A stretch of 64,000 nt of DNA from Clostridiales bacterium (GCA_003525075.1 DQFO01000014.1:62001-126000), one strand, 5' to 3'. Shown: positions 9,801 to 18,851, numbered from the stretch's first letter. Made by a program: numbers and translations. Notes: generated by a model from the sequence alone, not told the origin.

Positions 9801-10787
9801 CTATCTTTTTAATTTTTTAAATCCTCTTCTAATTTTAAACAATCCTCTTCCTATTGCAGGCATATTCATTATTATAAAGTTTTCTATATAATAAATTAAT
9901 GTTTCTGTTTTATATAATTCATGAAATATTCCCCATCCTTTAAAATTAAAGTTTTTCTTTTTTTGAATATCTTGAAAATATTTATATGCTTTTTCATTTT
10001 GTTTTTGAAGTTTTTCTGGAAATATTTCTTTATGTTTTACATATGTACCAAATACACCTAATTTTACATTTATGAATAATTCTCTTACTTGTTCTAATTC
10101 TTGAAAATTATGTGATATCTTATTTGTTCCAACTTGATTATTTCCATGTTGCCTATATTTTATATACTTTTCTGGCATATATGCCAATTTTCCATTTAAT
10201 GCAATAACAATTCCAATCCAATGGTCATGTATTAAATATTTAGAATCTGTTGGAAATGGTAATATTTTTTCTATAAATTCTTTTGTAGATAATATTGTAC
10301 AACCTGTAACTACATTATATAAATAATTTACTTTATAACTTCCAATGTATTTATTTATTTTTCTATTCAATAACATGAAATCTCCAAAAGAAGGATATAT
10401 TGTTTCTAATTTTTCATTTACTACTTCTAAGTCTCCAAAAACTAAATCTGCTCCTGTTTCTTTTTGTTTTTGAATAGTTTTTTCTATTTTTTCTGGAAGC
10501 CATACATCATCTTGATCTGATAACATATAAAATTTGCTTTCTACTTGTCTTAGTAAAAATTCAAAATTTTTATTTGAACCTAAGTTCCTGTCGTGTAAAA
10601 ATATTTTTATTCTATCATCTTTTTTCTCATATTCTTGCAATATTTCTTGTGTTCTATCTTTTGAACAATCATCTGAAATTAAAATTCTTATATTTTTATA
10701 TGTTTGTTTTATTATACTATCTAATTGTTCTCTTAAATATTTTTCTCCATTATATGTTGCTACAAGAACATCTACTTTTTCTTTCAT
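9801..10787 (-). CDS. Glycosyltransferase family 2 (rhamnosyltransferase-like)
   Basis: The 328-residue protein starts with VDVLVATYNGEKYLREQLDS, has DDCSKDRT and the donor-site loop MLSDQDDVW, and a middle region with a HDHW motif. These are marks of the RgpB/WbbL-like GT2 branch that often adds rhamnose. The last 60 residues are basic and amphipathic, suggesting membrane association. It sits between the two halves of the ABC exporter, which is common for glycan loci of this kind. It is a paralogue of the gene at 12189-13169: same length, same motif order. The exact linkage is not predictable. Confidence 0.8.
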   Translation of the reverse strand: MKEKVDVLVATYNGEKYLREQLDSIIKQTYKNIRILISDDCSKDRTQEILQEYEKKDDRIKIFLHDRNLGSNKNFEFLLRQVESKFYMLSDQDDVWLPEKIEKTIQKQKETGADLVFGDLEVVNEKLETIYPSFGDFMLLNRKINKYIGSYKVNYLYNVVTGCTILSTKEFIEKILPFPTDSKYLIHDHWIGIVIALNGKLAYMPEKYIKYRQHGNNQVGTNKISHNFQELEQVRELFINVKLGVFGTYVKHKEIFPEKLQKQNEKAYKYFQDIQKKKNFNFKGWGIFHELYKTETLIYYIENFIIMNMPAIGRGLFKIRRGFKKLKR

Positions 10788-10807
10788 TTTTGCTTCCCTT
10801 CTATTGT

Positions 10808-11602
10808 TTATAATACATCTGCAAAATCTTTTTTACTCTTTTTAAATATATAATTTCCCCATGCAAAAATTAATATTGTTATTACCCAAAATGCAATTGT
10901 AAACATTCCATGGTTTGCTGTTACTATATTTGTATTTCCCATAAAACAATCTCTAAATCCTGTTACTAAATATGTAAATGGTAAGAATTTCATAATCATT
11001 GAAATTTTATGATGTTCTGCAATCATTGATAAGTCCCAAACAACTGGTGTAAGCCACATACATATTTGCATTACAATTCCTAATAAATTTGAAAAGTCTG
11101 GAACTAATGTTGCAACAGCTGATGTAAATCTTGTTATTGCTATTAAGAATATATATACTGAAATTATCATATATATCATTTGAAATACATTTGGTACAAA
11201 TTTGAATATTACACATACTGCTGTTGCTATAACAATTAAAAATAATGATACAAATGCATTAGCTATTAATGATATTAATGGTATTATATCTACTGGAAAT
11301 ACTACTTTTTTTACTAAATAACTATATCCTCTTATTGAATTACTTGCTCCTATAATTCCATCATTTATTGTCATCCACATTGCCATTCCAGGCATAAACC
11401 ATACTACATATGGTGCTCCTCCAGGTCCTGTTTGCTTAAATATATATTGAAATACTATTACATACATCATCATAAATACAAATGGTTGTAAAAATCCCCA
11501 TATACTTCCTAAGCTTGTATTAGCAAATCTATTTTTAAAGTCATTTTTTCCTAATTGCCATGCTAATCTTTTGTTTTTCAAAAATACTTTTAAAAATTCC
11601 AT
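10808..11602 (-). CDS. Polysaccharide ABC exporter permease (Wzm/TagG family)
   Basis: This 264-residue protein has six predicted membrane helices and the ABC-2 permease pattern. The cytoplasmic N-terminus contains WQLGKNDFKNRFANTSLGS, the coupling segment WGFLQP follows, and a GFRDCFMG region precedes the last helices. Wzm and TagG proteins have this size and layout and form a homodimeric channel for undecaprenyl-linked polysaccharide. Its ATPase partner is at 8458-9780. The ATG at 11602 is preceded by AAAGGAAG. It is the first gene of the downstream run, because a terminator hairpin lies upstream at 11693-11735. Confidence 0.88.
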   Translation of the reverse strand: MEFLKVFLKNKRLAWQLGKNDFKNRFANTSLGSIWGFLQPFVFMMMYVIVFQYIFKQTGPGGAPYVVWFMPGMAMWMTINDGIIGASNSIRGYSYLVKKVVFPVDIIPLISLIANAFVSLFLIVIATAVCVIFKFVPNVFQMIYMIISVYIFLIAITRFTSAVATLVPDFSNLLGIVMQICMWLTPVVWDLSMIAEHHKISMIMKFLPFTYLVTGFRDCFMGNTNIVTANHGMFTIAFWVITILIFAWGNYIFKKSKKDFADVL

Positions 11603-11692
11603 TTCTTCCTTTTCCTTTCGCCATTCATCCCTCTGTTTTTTATCTTCTACATTCTATCTTTAAATTGCTTATTTGTCAATAAATGGGCTTCA

Positions 11693-11735
11693 AAAAAAAG
11701 AATTACATAGAAAATAATTCTCTATGTAATTCTTT
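11693..11735 (-). terminator. Bidirectional hairpin terminator
   Basis: An inverted repeat of about 14 base pairs (AAAGAATTACATAG with its complement) encloses a short AT loop and is flanked by A-runs and T-runs. It can therefore stop transcription on either strand. It separates the decayed pilin-like gene from the ABC permease gene. Confidence 0.8.
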
Positions 11736-11737
11736 TA

Positions 11738-12185
11738 TTAATTCATACTATTATCAACTGAAAAAGACCCATTTGATAATTCTATATATCCAGCTCCAGA
11801 ACCAATTCCTTGTGATTCCATATTTATATTTTTTAATACTTCATTCATTGTAATTATTTTATCTGTTGTTTTGGCAGTTTCATATGCTGGATTCTTATAT
11901 GATAACTTTTCCTTTATTTTTTAATGAATATAGATAGTCTGTAGTCCATCTTCTGTTTCTTGCAAATAATTACTAGAATTATAGTCATCTAATAAAAAAT
12001 TCAAATACTCTTTTGCTTTTCCTTCTTCATTTGCTTCTTTTGATCTTGCTACAATTCCATTCTTTCAAGTCAATGCATTTATTGTAGTTCCAGCAAAAAC
12101 CAACATAATAACTATTGTTACTGCAAGAGTTATTAGTGTCATCCCATCTTTTGTTATTATCCCATTTTCTCCTATTCTAATACCA
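11738..12185 (-). pseudogene. Decayed type IV pilin-like / prepilin-motif protein gene
   Basis: Read on the minus strand, one frame gives GENGIITKDGMTLITLAV and TIVIMLVFAGTTINALT. This is the hydrophobic N-terminus of the prepilin-like proteins common in Clostridia, and it is followed by NGIVARSKEANEEGKAKEY. The frame is broken by TGA at 12065-12067 and TAA at 11931-11933. Another frame continues more naturally near the second stop, which suggests a frameshift. The frame recovers and ends at 11738. No good start codon is visible. This accounts for the 586-base gap between the permease and the GT2 gene. Other genes here use TGA as a stop, so recoding is unlikely. Confidence 0.75.
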
Positions 12186-12188
12186 CTT

Positions 12189-13169
12189 TTAGTATCTGTA
12201 TTTTAAATATGAAATTATTGGAAAGTGAAACAATGCAATTTCTCTTATCATTTTCTTTCCTTGATTTTTTCCTGACAAAATTTTGAAATAGTCTCCTATA
12301 TTTTTAATATTTATTTTCTTTGTTTTATATATTTCATTATAATAATTTATTGCTTTTTGGCAAAATTCTAAATCTATTTTTTTATTTGCATATTGTTCAC
12401 ACATCTTTATTCCACCATCATATGCCCTTTTTATAGCATCTTCTCTGTATTTTAAGAATGCATCATAACTATTACCATTCTTCTCTTTCCATCTATTCAA
12501 ATTTTGATTTAAACTTCGTCCTCCAAAAACATTTGAATTATGTAATCTATAATCAAATAATTCTTCTTTTATATAGTCTATTCCCTTTCCTTCATTTGCA
12601 ATAAAAGCTGCTAACCAATCATGTGCAATTACTTTAGATTTAAATGGTATCATCTTTTCTTTAACTGATTTAGTTATTATTTGAGAACATCCAATCCCAA
12701 CACATCTTGATATTGCCAATTTGTCATTCCCTTTTACTAATGGTACATTTTTATATTTGAAATAGTTGTCTCTTAGCACAATTCCATCTTCATCTATTTG
12801 CCTACAATTGCAATAAACCATATCAACATCTTTGTCTTTTAATAATTTTAGGCTTTTTTCTACTTTATCTTTATGCCAAACATCGTCATGATCTGAAAAC
12901 ATTATATAATTTGCTGTAGATTGTTGTAACAAAAATTCAAAATTTTTATTATATCCTAAATTTTGAGGTTGCAAAAATAATCTTATTCGATTATCATTTT
13001 TTTCATACTCTTCTAGTAATTCCTTTATTTCATTTTTATTTGAATTGTCATCACTTATATATATTTTTATATTTTTATATGTTTGTCTTAATATACTTTC
13101 AATTTGTTTTTTTAGATATTTTTCATTTGTATTATATGTTGTAACTAATATATCTACTACTTCGTCCAT
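12189..13169 (-). CDS. Glycosyltransferase family 2, paralogue of the 9801-10787 gene
   Basis: The 326-residue protein contains VDILVTTYNTNEKYLKKQIE, SDDNSNKN, MFSDHDDVWHKDK and a HDWLAAF motif. It matches the family-2 transferases of rhamnose-containing polymers and the paralogue inside the ABC exporter operon. It has its own promoter (13198-13226) and a GGGAG ribosome site. It is followed immediately by the decayed pilin-like gene and then a terminator, so it may be its own transcription unit at the edge of the glycan locus. It is divergent from the foreign gene at 13330. Confidence 0.8.
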   Translation of the reverse strand: MDEVVDILVTTYNTNEKYLKKQIESILRQTYKNIKIYISDDNSNKNEIKELLEEYEKNDNRIRLFLQPQNLGYNKNFEFLLQQSTANYIMFSDHDDVWHKDKVEKSLKLLKDKDVDMVYCNCRQIDEDGIVLRDNYFKYKNVPLVKGNDKLAISRCVGIGCSQIITKSVKEKMIPFKSKVIAHDWLAAFIANEGKGIDYIKEELFDYRLHNSNVFGGRSLNQNLNRWKEKNGNSYDAFLKYREDAIKRAYDGGIKMCEQYANKKIDLEFCQKAINYYNEIYKTKKINIKNIGDYFKILSGKNQGKKMIREIALFHFPIISYLKYRY

Positions 13170-13197
13170 TTTCCGCTCCCTTTTTTTATTTAATTGA

Positions 13198-13226
13198 ATT
13201 TTAGCATATCTATTTTATAAAGTCAA
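13198..13226 (-). promoter_or_regulatory. Sigma-A type promoter for the 12189-13169 glycosyltransferase
   Basis: On the minus strand TTGACT is separated by exactly 17 bases from TAAAAT, about 30 bases before the coding start. The -10 is preceded by TGC, which fits an extended -10 element. Confidence 0.65.
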
Positions 13227-13244
13227 ATTCATTTTACATAAACA

Positions 13245-13273
13245 TTGACATTTTTTTCTAATTATACTATAAT
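13245..13273 (+). promoter_or_regulatory. Perfect consensus promoter of the foreign cassette gene
   Basis: TTGACA at 13245-13250 and TATAAT at 13268-13273 are separated by 17 bases, a perfect match to the vegetative consensus. A small ATAGGC/GCCTAT inverted repeat (13280-13296) follows right at the expected transcription start and could be an operator or a 5' stabilising hairpin. Confidence 0.85.
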
Positions 13274-13329
13274 AATAATATAGGCTGATTTGCCTATTAT
13301 AATTTTGTGGCCTACAAGGAGGGCTAATT

Positions 13330-13638
13330 ATGAGCATTTTTGAGAATGACGGAAACTACTACGCCAACTATTCTGTCCCTGCAATTTCTTTTTGCAACAG
13401 AAAAGCATCATCTGCCGAGTTCCGCAAATACCTGGCCGAACATCCTTCTGTACAGGAAGATGTTCCGTCCTCTATTATGGAAGAACTCCAGAAGATGCCC
13501 AGCGCCAAACCCGCTGGTGCTGCCTACTATGCAACCCTGAACACTCAGCTGTTCACCAAGTTCTGCAAAGATGTGGCAACGGCGATGGTAGAGAAGTCTC
13601 GCGATCCTCAGTGTGTTATGGTCTTCTCTGGAAACTAA
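13330..13638 (+). CDS. Unknown 102-residue protein of foreign base composition
   Basis: The product is small and soluble, with no signal peptide, membrane helix or recognisable motif. It starts MSIFENDGNYYANYSVPA and ends VMVFSGN. The gene is real by its surroundings: a perfect promoter, AAGGAGGG six bases before the ATG, and a strong terminator directly after. Its base composition is near 50% GC with CTG, CCC, CGC and GCC codons, against genes of about 27% GC on both sides. That argues for recent transfer, for example from a phage or other element. The cassette lies between two ordinary minus-strand genes without visible integrase, IS or target repeats. I do not recognise the family and give no function. 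Confidence 0.75.
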   Translation: MSIFENDGNYYANYSVPAISFCNRKASSAEFRKYLAEHPSVQEDVPSSIMEELQKMPSAKPAGAAYYATLNTQLFTKFCKDVATAMVEKSRDPQCVMVFSGN

Positions 13639-13669
13639 AATAGATTTTATATTTTAGTTTTTCACAAAA

Positions 13670-13704
13670 GCCCGCAGATGAAAAAAATCATCTGCGGGCT
13701 TTTT
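13670..13704 (+). terminator. Strong intrinsic terminator of the foreign cassette
   Basis: A perfect 12-base-pair GC-rich stem (GCCCGCAGATGA and its complement) with an A-rich loop is followed by a T-run. A T-rich tail on the other strand makes it usable for recO (stop at 13708) as well. Confidence 0.92.
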
Positions 13705-13707
13705 ATA

Positions 13708-14412
13708 TTATCTTTCTAATTTATCATCAAAATATAATTTTGAAACAAGTTTTAATTCATTTAAAGATTCATCTTTTAAAGAAAATGAAAATAATTTTTT
13801 TGCTGGAGCCATAACAATATATCTAATCGCTGATACTGTACTTTCAGATATTGAAATTGCCCCTTTATCTAATCTTCCACAATTTTCACATTTAAAGCCA
13901 TCATTTTTTAGACTAAAATACTTCAAATTATTTTTTTCTTTACAATTTACACATTCCATAATTCTTGGTGTAAAACCAAGAAAGCATAATAATTTTAACT
14001 TAAATGTACTTATAACTAAATCTATATTTTTATCTGTCTCTGATAAAGTATATAACGTATTTAATAACATTTGTAATATTTTATAACAATTTTCATTTTC
14101 ATCAGTTACATCTCTTACAATTTTTGTAATCTCTATTGCATAATTAAGTTTATCTAAATCTGTTCTCAAATTATAAAAAACTTCAATAGTATCACAAGAA
14201 TTTATATTATATGTATTTGACCCTTTATACATCATATACTCTCCAAAACAAAATAACTGTGTTCCAGCTAGCAAGGCGCTTCTCGGACGCCTCGCCCCTT
14301 TAGCAACACACGATATCTTGCCTAATCCTGGAGTTAACATTGTAAGCATTTTGTCATAATCTCCTAAATTGCTTTCAGAGATTATTATCCCACTTGTTTT
14401 TATTGTCCCCAT
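13708..14412 (-). CDS. recO: DNA repair protein RecO
   Basis: RecO anneals single strands and loads RecA with RecR in the RecFOR gap-repair pathway. The 234-residue protein has the N-terminal OB fold (KTSGIIISESNLGDYDKMLT, GKISCVAKGARRPRS), a helical middle and the four-cysteine zinc site CVNCKE...CENCGRL near residue 160. The length is slightly short for the family but all parts are present. It overlaps the short yqzL-like gene and follows era, the normal gene order in Bacillota. The start ATG has AAAGGCGG upstream. Confidence 0.93.
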   Translation of the reverse strand: MGTIKTSGIIISESNLGDYDKMLTMLTPGLGKISCVAKGARRPRSALLAGTQLFCFGEYMMYKGSNTYNINSCDTIEVFYNLRTDLDKLNYAIEITKIVRDVTDENENCYKILQMLLNTLYTLSETDKNIDLVISTFKLKLLCFLGFTPRIMECVNCKEKNNLKYFSLKNDGFKCENCGRLDKGAISISESTVSAIRYIVMAPAKKLFSFSLKDESLNELKLVSKLYFDDKLER

Positions 14413-14542
14413 ATTTTTCCGCCTTTTGTTCCATATTATTATTTTGCAATTGTTCTTCTATTCCTTGAAATTGTTTTAATTCTAAAAATGTATTAACATC
14501 TCCTGTATTTTTAAATGTGTCCCATGCAATTTTTTTAATCAT
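14375..14542 (-). CDS. yqzL: YqzL-like small protein between era and recO
   Basis: This 55-residue reading frame starts MIKKIAWDTFKNTGDVNTFL, close to the short YqzL proteins of Bacillus (a W..F..TG....YL pattern). It lies in the same place, between era and recO. AGGAAGTGA precedes the ATG at 14542. The end overlaps the start of recO by 38 bases in another frame, so translation is probably coupled. The C-terminal half is hydrophilic and not conserved in any way I can recognise. No function is known for the family. Confidence 0.65.
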   Translation of the reverse strand: MIKKIAWDTFKNTGDVNTFLELKQFQGIEEQLQNNNMEQKAEKYGDNKNKWDNNL

Positions 14543-14607
14543 AAGCTCACTTCCTTTAACATTATCTTTTGCATTTTATTATTTTTTATTCATATTTGTG
14601 ACTATTA

Positions 14608-15507
14608 TTATAACTTGAATTTTTTTACAACTGATGTATCATCAAGCCAATTTTCTTTAACTTTTACCCATGTTCTTAAATTAACTTTTGTTCCAAAGTT
14701 TCTTTCCATGTCAATTCTTGCTGATTGTCCAATTCTTTTTAACATCGTTCCATCTTTTCCAATTATTATCCCTTTATGTGATTCTCTTAAACAATATATT
14801 GTTGCTTCAATATCATAAAATTCTTCTTTATTCTTAGTTTTCTTTAATTTCATTTTTGTTACTTCTACATATATCCCATGTGGAACTTCGTCTTGTAAAT
14901 ACATTAATGCTTTTTCTCTTATTGTCTCTTCAGCAAGTTGCCTCATTGTCTGATCTGTATATTCTTCAACATCATAATATGCTGGCCCAGGCTTTAATAC
15001 TTTTTCTATTTCATCTAATATAATATCTCTATATTTTGATTTTATTGATGATACAGGAATTACAGCTTCAAAGTTATATTCTTTTTGATATAAATCAATT
15101 AATTTTAATAAACTCTCTTTTTTTACTAAATCTATTTTATTAATAATTAATATTGCCTTTTTCTTAGATTCTTTAATCTTCTCTAAGATTCTCATATCTC
15201 CTCTTCCAATTTCATCACTTGTAGCTTCTATAACAAATAATATTAAATCAATATCTTTTATTACTCCAAATGATGTTTCAATCATTGTTTCATTTAATTT
15301 TGTCTTTGGTTTATGAATTCCAGGAGTATCTATAAATATGATTTGAGAATTTTCTCTATTTACAATACCTCTTATTGCAGTTCTTGTTGTTTGAACTTTA
15401 TTTGCTGTTGCAGCTACTTTTTCTCCAACTAAGAGATTTACTAAAGTTGACTTTCCTACATTCGTTCTTCCTAGCATTGCTACAAATCCTGATTTAAATT
15501 CTGACAT
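14608..15507 (-). CDS. era: GTPase Era
   Basis: Era binds the 3' end of 16S rRNA and is needed for 30S ribosome maturation. The GTPase motifs are all present: G1 GRTNVGKST, G2 region TTRTAIRG, G3 DTPGIH and G4 NKID. The C-terminal KH domain carries GIIIGKDGTMLKRIG. At 299 residues it is full length. GGAGGAAGA precedes the ATG, and this ATG overlaps the stop of the upstream coiled-coil gene (TAATG), so the two are translationally coupled. yqzL and recO follow. Confidence 0.97.
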   Translation of the reverse strand: MSEFKSGFVAMLGRTNVGKSTLVNLLVGEKVAATANKVQTTRTAIRGIVNRENSQIIFIDTPGIHKPKTKLNETMIETSFGVIKDIDLILFVIEATSDEIGRGDMRILEKIKESKKKAILIINKIDLVKKESLLKLIDLYQKEYNFEAVIPVSSIKSKYRDIILDEIEKVLKPGPAYYDVEEYTDQTMRQLAEETIREKALMYLQDEVPHGIYVEVTKMKLKKTKNKEEFYDIEATIYCLRESHKGIIIGKDGTMLKRIGQSARIDMERNFGTKVNLRTWVKVKENWLDDTSVVKKFKL

Positions 15508-17804
15508 TATTCTTCCTCCATTTGTTTAACTGAATACTCTAAAACATTAATATTTTTTACAATTAATTTTGCTCCAATTTCCTCATCGTCTAATTTTCCT
15601 ATTCTTATAACTTTTTTTGATTCTAATTTTATGTCCATATCACTTAACTTAGCTATAATTCTAGTATCATTATCCATTCCAATTGGTAATGTTTTATTTT
15701 GGTTATCATAATATATACAATTAGAAAATGCTATAACATTTGAACCTTTTTCTAATTTTATTTTATATAAATTAATCTTACTATTTTCTGATTTTTCTGT
15801 TGCTTTTTTTACTTCATCTTCAGCATTTAAATTAAATACATTTATTTTATTTGCATCAATACTTTCTCCATCTTCAGTCCACATATATGCAATAATGTCT
15901 TGACTTGTAGTTACTTTAGTAATTGCTTCATTTATTCTCCAAATAACTTGACTAAGATTTACTTTATAATCAACAACTTTATATTGTTTTGCTAAACCTA
16001 ATATTAGAAATTTATTTTTTGGATTTTCTCTATGGGATTTATTATCTAATTTTTTTATTTTTCTCGTATCTTCTTCCAATCCTCCAAAAATATCAACTTC
16101 ATCATCTAATCTTCCTTTTTGTTCCTTATATTCAGCTTTCAATATTTTTAAATACTTATCCAATTCTTTAGGTTCTAATGAATTTGTCTTTAATTTATTT
16201 ATTGGCTCTATTTGTTCTGTTGCTACCAAAAATATAGAATCTAACTCTTCTTTATTTAATTTATTTCTTTGAACTTTATCCATCATAATGCCAAATTCTT
16301 CAAAATCTTCTTCAAACTCAAAAGTTTTGGTATGTGGTTTTACATTTACAACTTCTTCTTCACCTTCTGCTAAAGACTTTACTTCATCTTTATTACTGTA
16401 TTTCCAAAATTCAAATATACTCTTTTTATGACTATCTATTTCAGCTATAAAAGCTGATGCATTTTCTATCTTTTTTGTTAAATTAACTTTCTTTAATTTT
16501 ATTGCATTTATATCCATTTTTGTATTGTTAAATTCTTTTTCTTTTTCTGCAGTCTCTTTTCCTTTTTCTAACAAATCGTCTAATGTATATTGTTTTTTTA
16601 TTTTTTCTTCTTCATCTACTTCAGCTACTTCTTGTATTGTGTTATTTTCTTTTACTTCTGCTTCTTTTTTTGCTTCTTTCTTTTTCTTCTTTCCACTATA
16701 TTTAAAGAAATATTTAACTTTTCCAAAAAATGTTTTTTTACATTCTAAAAATGTTGAAATTTGTTTTTCTTTTTCTATATAATCTGCTTCAAGTTTTTCT
16801 GTTTCTTTTTTTAAAATTTCTAATTTATTTTTATATTCTATATTATTTTTTATATTTTCTTCTTCTATATCAATTAATTTTTTATATTGACTATTAATAA
16901 AGTCTGGTAGATCATCATATTTTAAAATTTCATCTTGATAATAAAATTCTAGTTCTCCCTGTTTGTCTATTTGAACTTCAAATTTATAATACTCCGGAAT
17001 TTCTGTTTGGAGTATATATAATGCTTTTACAAGTTTAAAAAATTTACTTGCATCTATTTTTCCGGTAAGTTTTACTTTGTATTCTGATTTTATTGTTCCT
17101 AAAACTTGAGTTTGTCCAATTATTTGTAATGACACTTTCCCTGTTTTATCATAAACTTCATATATTGATGGCCAATCATTTGTAAATGTCCATAAATAAT
17201 TTTCCAAGCTTTCAATTTCTGTTTTATTTAATATTTCCTTTGAATAATCTATATTACTTATAGGAACAAATATCTTTCCAGCTTTCTTTTTTTCTAATTG
17301 TTTTTTTAATACATAAAAAAATGTTGAATAGTCTTTATCTTCAGTTGTTACTATCATAAAATATTTTTCATCATTTTCTGAATAATATATTTGCCATAAA
17401 TAATTTTTTGGATATCTTATTTTGAAAGGAATTTTTTTATTTAAATTTTGTTGTTGTTCTTCAATTTCTTTTATCTCATCTATATCAACTTCACTTAACA
17501 TTCTTAAAAATTCTTCATGTAGTTGCTTTTCTTCTTCTGTTTTGGGATCTAAATATGAAACTAATGGTTTGGCCATAGAATATTTTGTTTTAGTATCTTC
17601 TAATCTATTACATGGTGATACCAATATTTCTAATTCTTTTGGTGATACAAATCTATATTGTTTATACTTATTTTCTTCAATTCCTGTATTAGGTCTAAAA
17701 TTTATATTTTCAACATATTTTAATGTTTCAGGTATTTGTTCTAAATCTAAGCATATATATTCTAATTTTTCTGCTATTTCTTGTGCTATTTTTTTCTTTT
17801 CCAA
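15507..17804 (-). CDS. Unknown large acidic coiled-coil protein coupled to era
   Basis: The 765-residue protein has no motif I can assign. Residues about 1-290 look globular. Residues about 310-350 form a coiled coil, and a cluster of aromatic and basic residues (KKTFFGKVKYFFKYSG followed by a lysine run) near 360-385 could bind membrane or nucleic acid. A second coiled coil and an acidic linker follow. The last 200 residues look like a folded domain with ILGLAKQYKVVDYK and VIAFSNCIYYDN. The start is a TTG at 17804 with AAAGGA upstream. The stop overlaps the era start. It follows dusB by 66 bases and is probably cytoplasmic. The conserved position next to era may hint at a link with ribosomes or the cell envelope, but nothing specific can be claimed. 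Confidence 0.7.
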   Translation of the reverse strand: MEKKKIAQEIAEKLEYICLDLEQIPETLKYVENINFRPNTGIEENKYKQYRFVSPKELEILVSPCNRLEDTKTKYSMAKPLVSYLDPKTEEEKQLHEEFLRMLSEVDIDEIKEIEEQQQNLNKKIPFKIRYPKNYLWQIYYSENDEKYFMIVTTEDKDYSTFFYVLKKQLEKKKAGKIFVPISNIDYSKEILNKTEIESLENYLWTFTNDWPSIYEVYDKTGKVSLQIIGQTQVLGTIKSEYKVKLTGKIDASKFFKLVKALYILQTEIPEYYKFEVQIDKQGELEFYYQDEILKYDDLPDFINSQYKKLIDIEEENIKNNIEYKNKLEILKKETEKLEADYIEKEKQISTFLECKKTFFGKVKYFFKYSGKKKKKEAKKEAEVKENNTIQEVAEVDEEEKIKKQYTLDDLLEKGKETAEKEKEFNNTKMDINAIKLKKVNLTKKIENASAFIAEIDSHKKSIFEFWKYSNKDEVKSLAEGEEEVVNVKPHTKTFEFEEDFEEFGIMMDKVQRNKLNKEELDSIFLVATEQIEPINKLKTNSLEPKELDKYLKILKAEYKEQKGRLDDEVDIFGGLEEDTRKIKKLDNKSHRENPKNKFLILGLAKQYKVVDYKVNLSQVIWRINEAITKVTTSQDIIAYMWTEDGESIDANKINVFNLNAEDEVKKATEKSENSKINLYKIKLEKGSNVIAFSNCIYYDNQNKTLPIGMDNDTRIIAKLSDMDIKLESKKVIRIGKLDDEEIGAKLIVKNINVLEYSVKQMEEE

Positions 17805-17870
17805 AACTAGATTTTCCTTTCTCTTTATTTCTTTTTTATTTTACTATTATTTACTGAAAATATCAATATT

Positions 17871-18851
17871 TTAATTTTTATTTTCCATAAAAAATTTTTT
17901 TACTTTATCTATAAGTTCATCTGCATTTGTTATATGATTTACTTCATCTCTAAATTTTGAAGCTTCTGGCATATTTTTTGTGTATGCTGATATGTTTTTT
18001 CTCATTTCATTAATTCCAACAATCTCTCCCTTTTCTTTTATATTTAATTCTATATGTTGTTTAATAATTTCATATTTTTCTTTATTATCAGGTCTGGGCA
18101 TTTTATTATTATTTTCTATAAAGTATTTTATTTGTTCAAATATCCAAGGATTTCCCATTGCTCCTCTTCCTATCATTATCCCATCAACACCTGTATATTC
18201 AAACATTTTTAATGCTGATTCTTCATCAACTATGTCTCCATTTCCTATTACTGGTATTTTTACTGATTCTTTAACTTTCTTTATAATATCTAAATCTGCT
18301 TTTCCGGAATAATATTCTTCTCTTGTTCTTCCATGTATTGTTATTGCTGAAACCCCACATTTTTCAGCAATTTTAGCTAATTCACATGCAACAATATTTT
18401 CATTATTCCATCCTTTTCTAAATTTTAAAGTCACTGGTTTGGTTGAATTTTTTACTACTGATCTTATTATTTCTTCAGCTTTGTCTATATCTAATAATAA
18501 TTTACTACCATCACCATTTTTTACAACTTTTGGGGCTGGACATCCCATATTTATATCTACTATATCTGCTATTTTACTTACATATTGTGCTGCAAATCCC
18601 ATAGTTTCAGGATCACTTCCAAATATTTGCATGCTTACTGGAACATTTTCTCCTGTTCTATTTAATAATTGTTTTGTTTTTTCGTCTCCAAAAAACAAGG
18701 CTTTTGAACTTACCATTTCTGTACAAACTAAACCAGGTTTGAATTTTTCTGTAATTATTCTAAAAGGCAGGTCTGTTACACCTGCCATTGGAGCTAATAT
18801 TAAGTTATTTTCTAATTCTAAATTTCCAATCTTTAATTTTTTTAAATACAT
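17871..18851 (-). CDS. dusB: tRNA-dihydrouridine synthase, DusB type
   Basis: This FMN enzyme reduces uridines in the tRNA D-loop. The protein (326 residues) has LAPMAGVTDLPFR at the flavin site, DINMGCPAPKVVKNGDGS with the catalytic cysteine, TLKFRKGW, ITIHGRTR and GNGDI...GIMIGRGAMGNPW for FMN phosphate. The C-terminal helical domain for tRNA binding is present. AATAGGAG precedes the ATG. It lies 9 bases downstream of rodA and upstream of the coiled-coil gene and era. Confidence 0.95.
   Translation of the reverse strand: MYLKKLKIGNLELENNLILAPMAGVTDLPFRIITEKFKPGLVCTEMVSSKALFFGDEKTKQLLNRTGENVPVSMQIFGSDPETMGFAAQYVSKIADIVDINMGCPAPKVVKNGDGSKLLLDIDKAEEIIRSVVKNSTKPVTLKFRKGWNNENIVACELAKIAEKCGVSAITIHGRTREEYYSGKADLDIIKKVKESVKIPVIGNGDIVDEESALKMFEYTGVDGIMIGRGAMGNPWIFEQIKYFIENNNKMPRPDNKEKYEIIKQHIELNIKEKGEIVGINEMRKNISAYTKNMPEASKFRDEVNHITNADELIDKVKKFFMENKN

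Noticed and set aside
12065..12067. In-frame TGA in the pilin-like gene read as recoded tryptophan or glycine
   Set aside because: gerAB and the yqzL-like gene end in TGA, and the pilin-like frame also has a TAA, so it is a pseudogene and not an alternative code.
13170..13330. Target-site duplication or terminal repeats around the first foreign cassette
   Set aside because: I compared both flanks by eye and with the second cassette and found no shared direct or inverted repeats beyond promoter elements.
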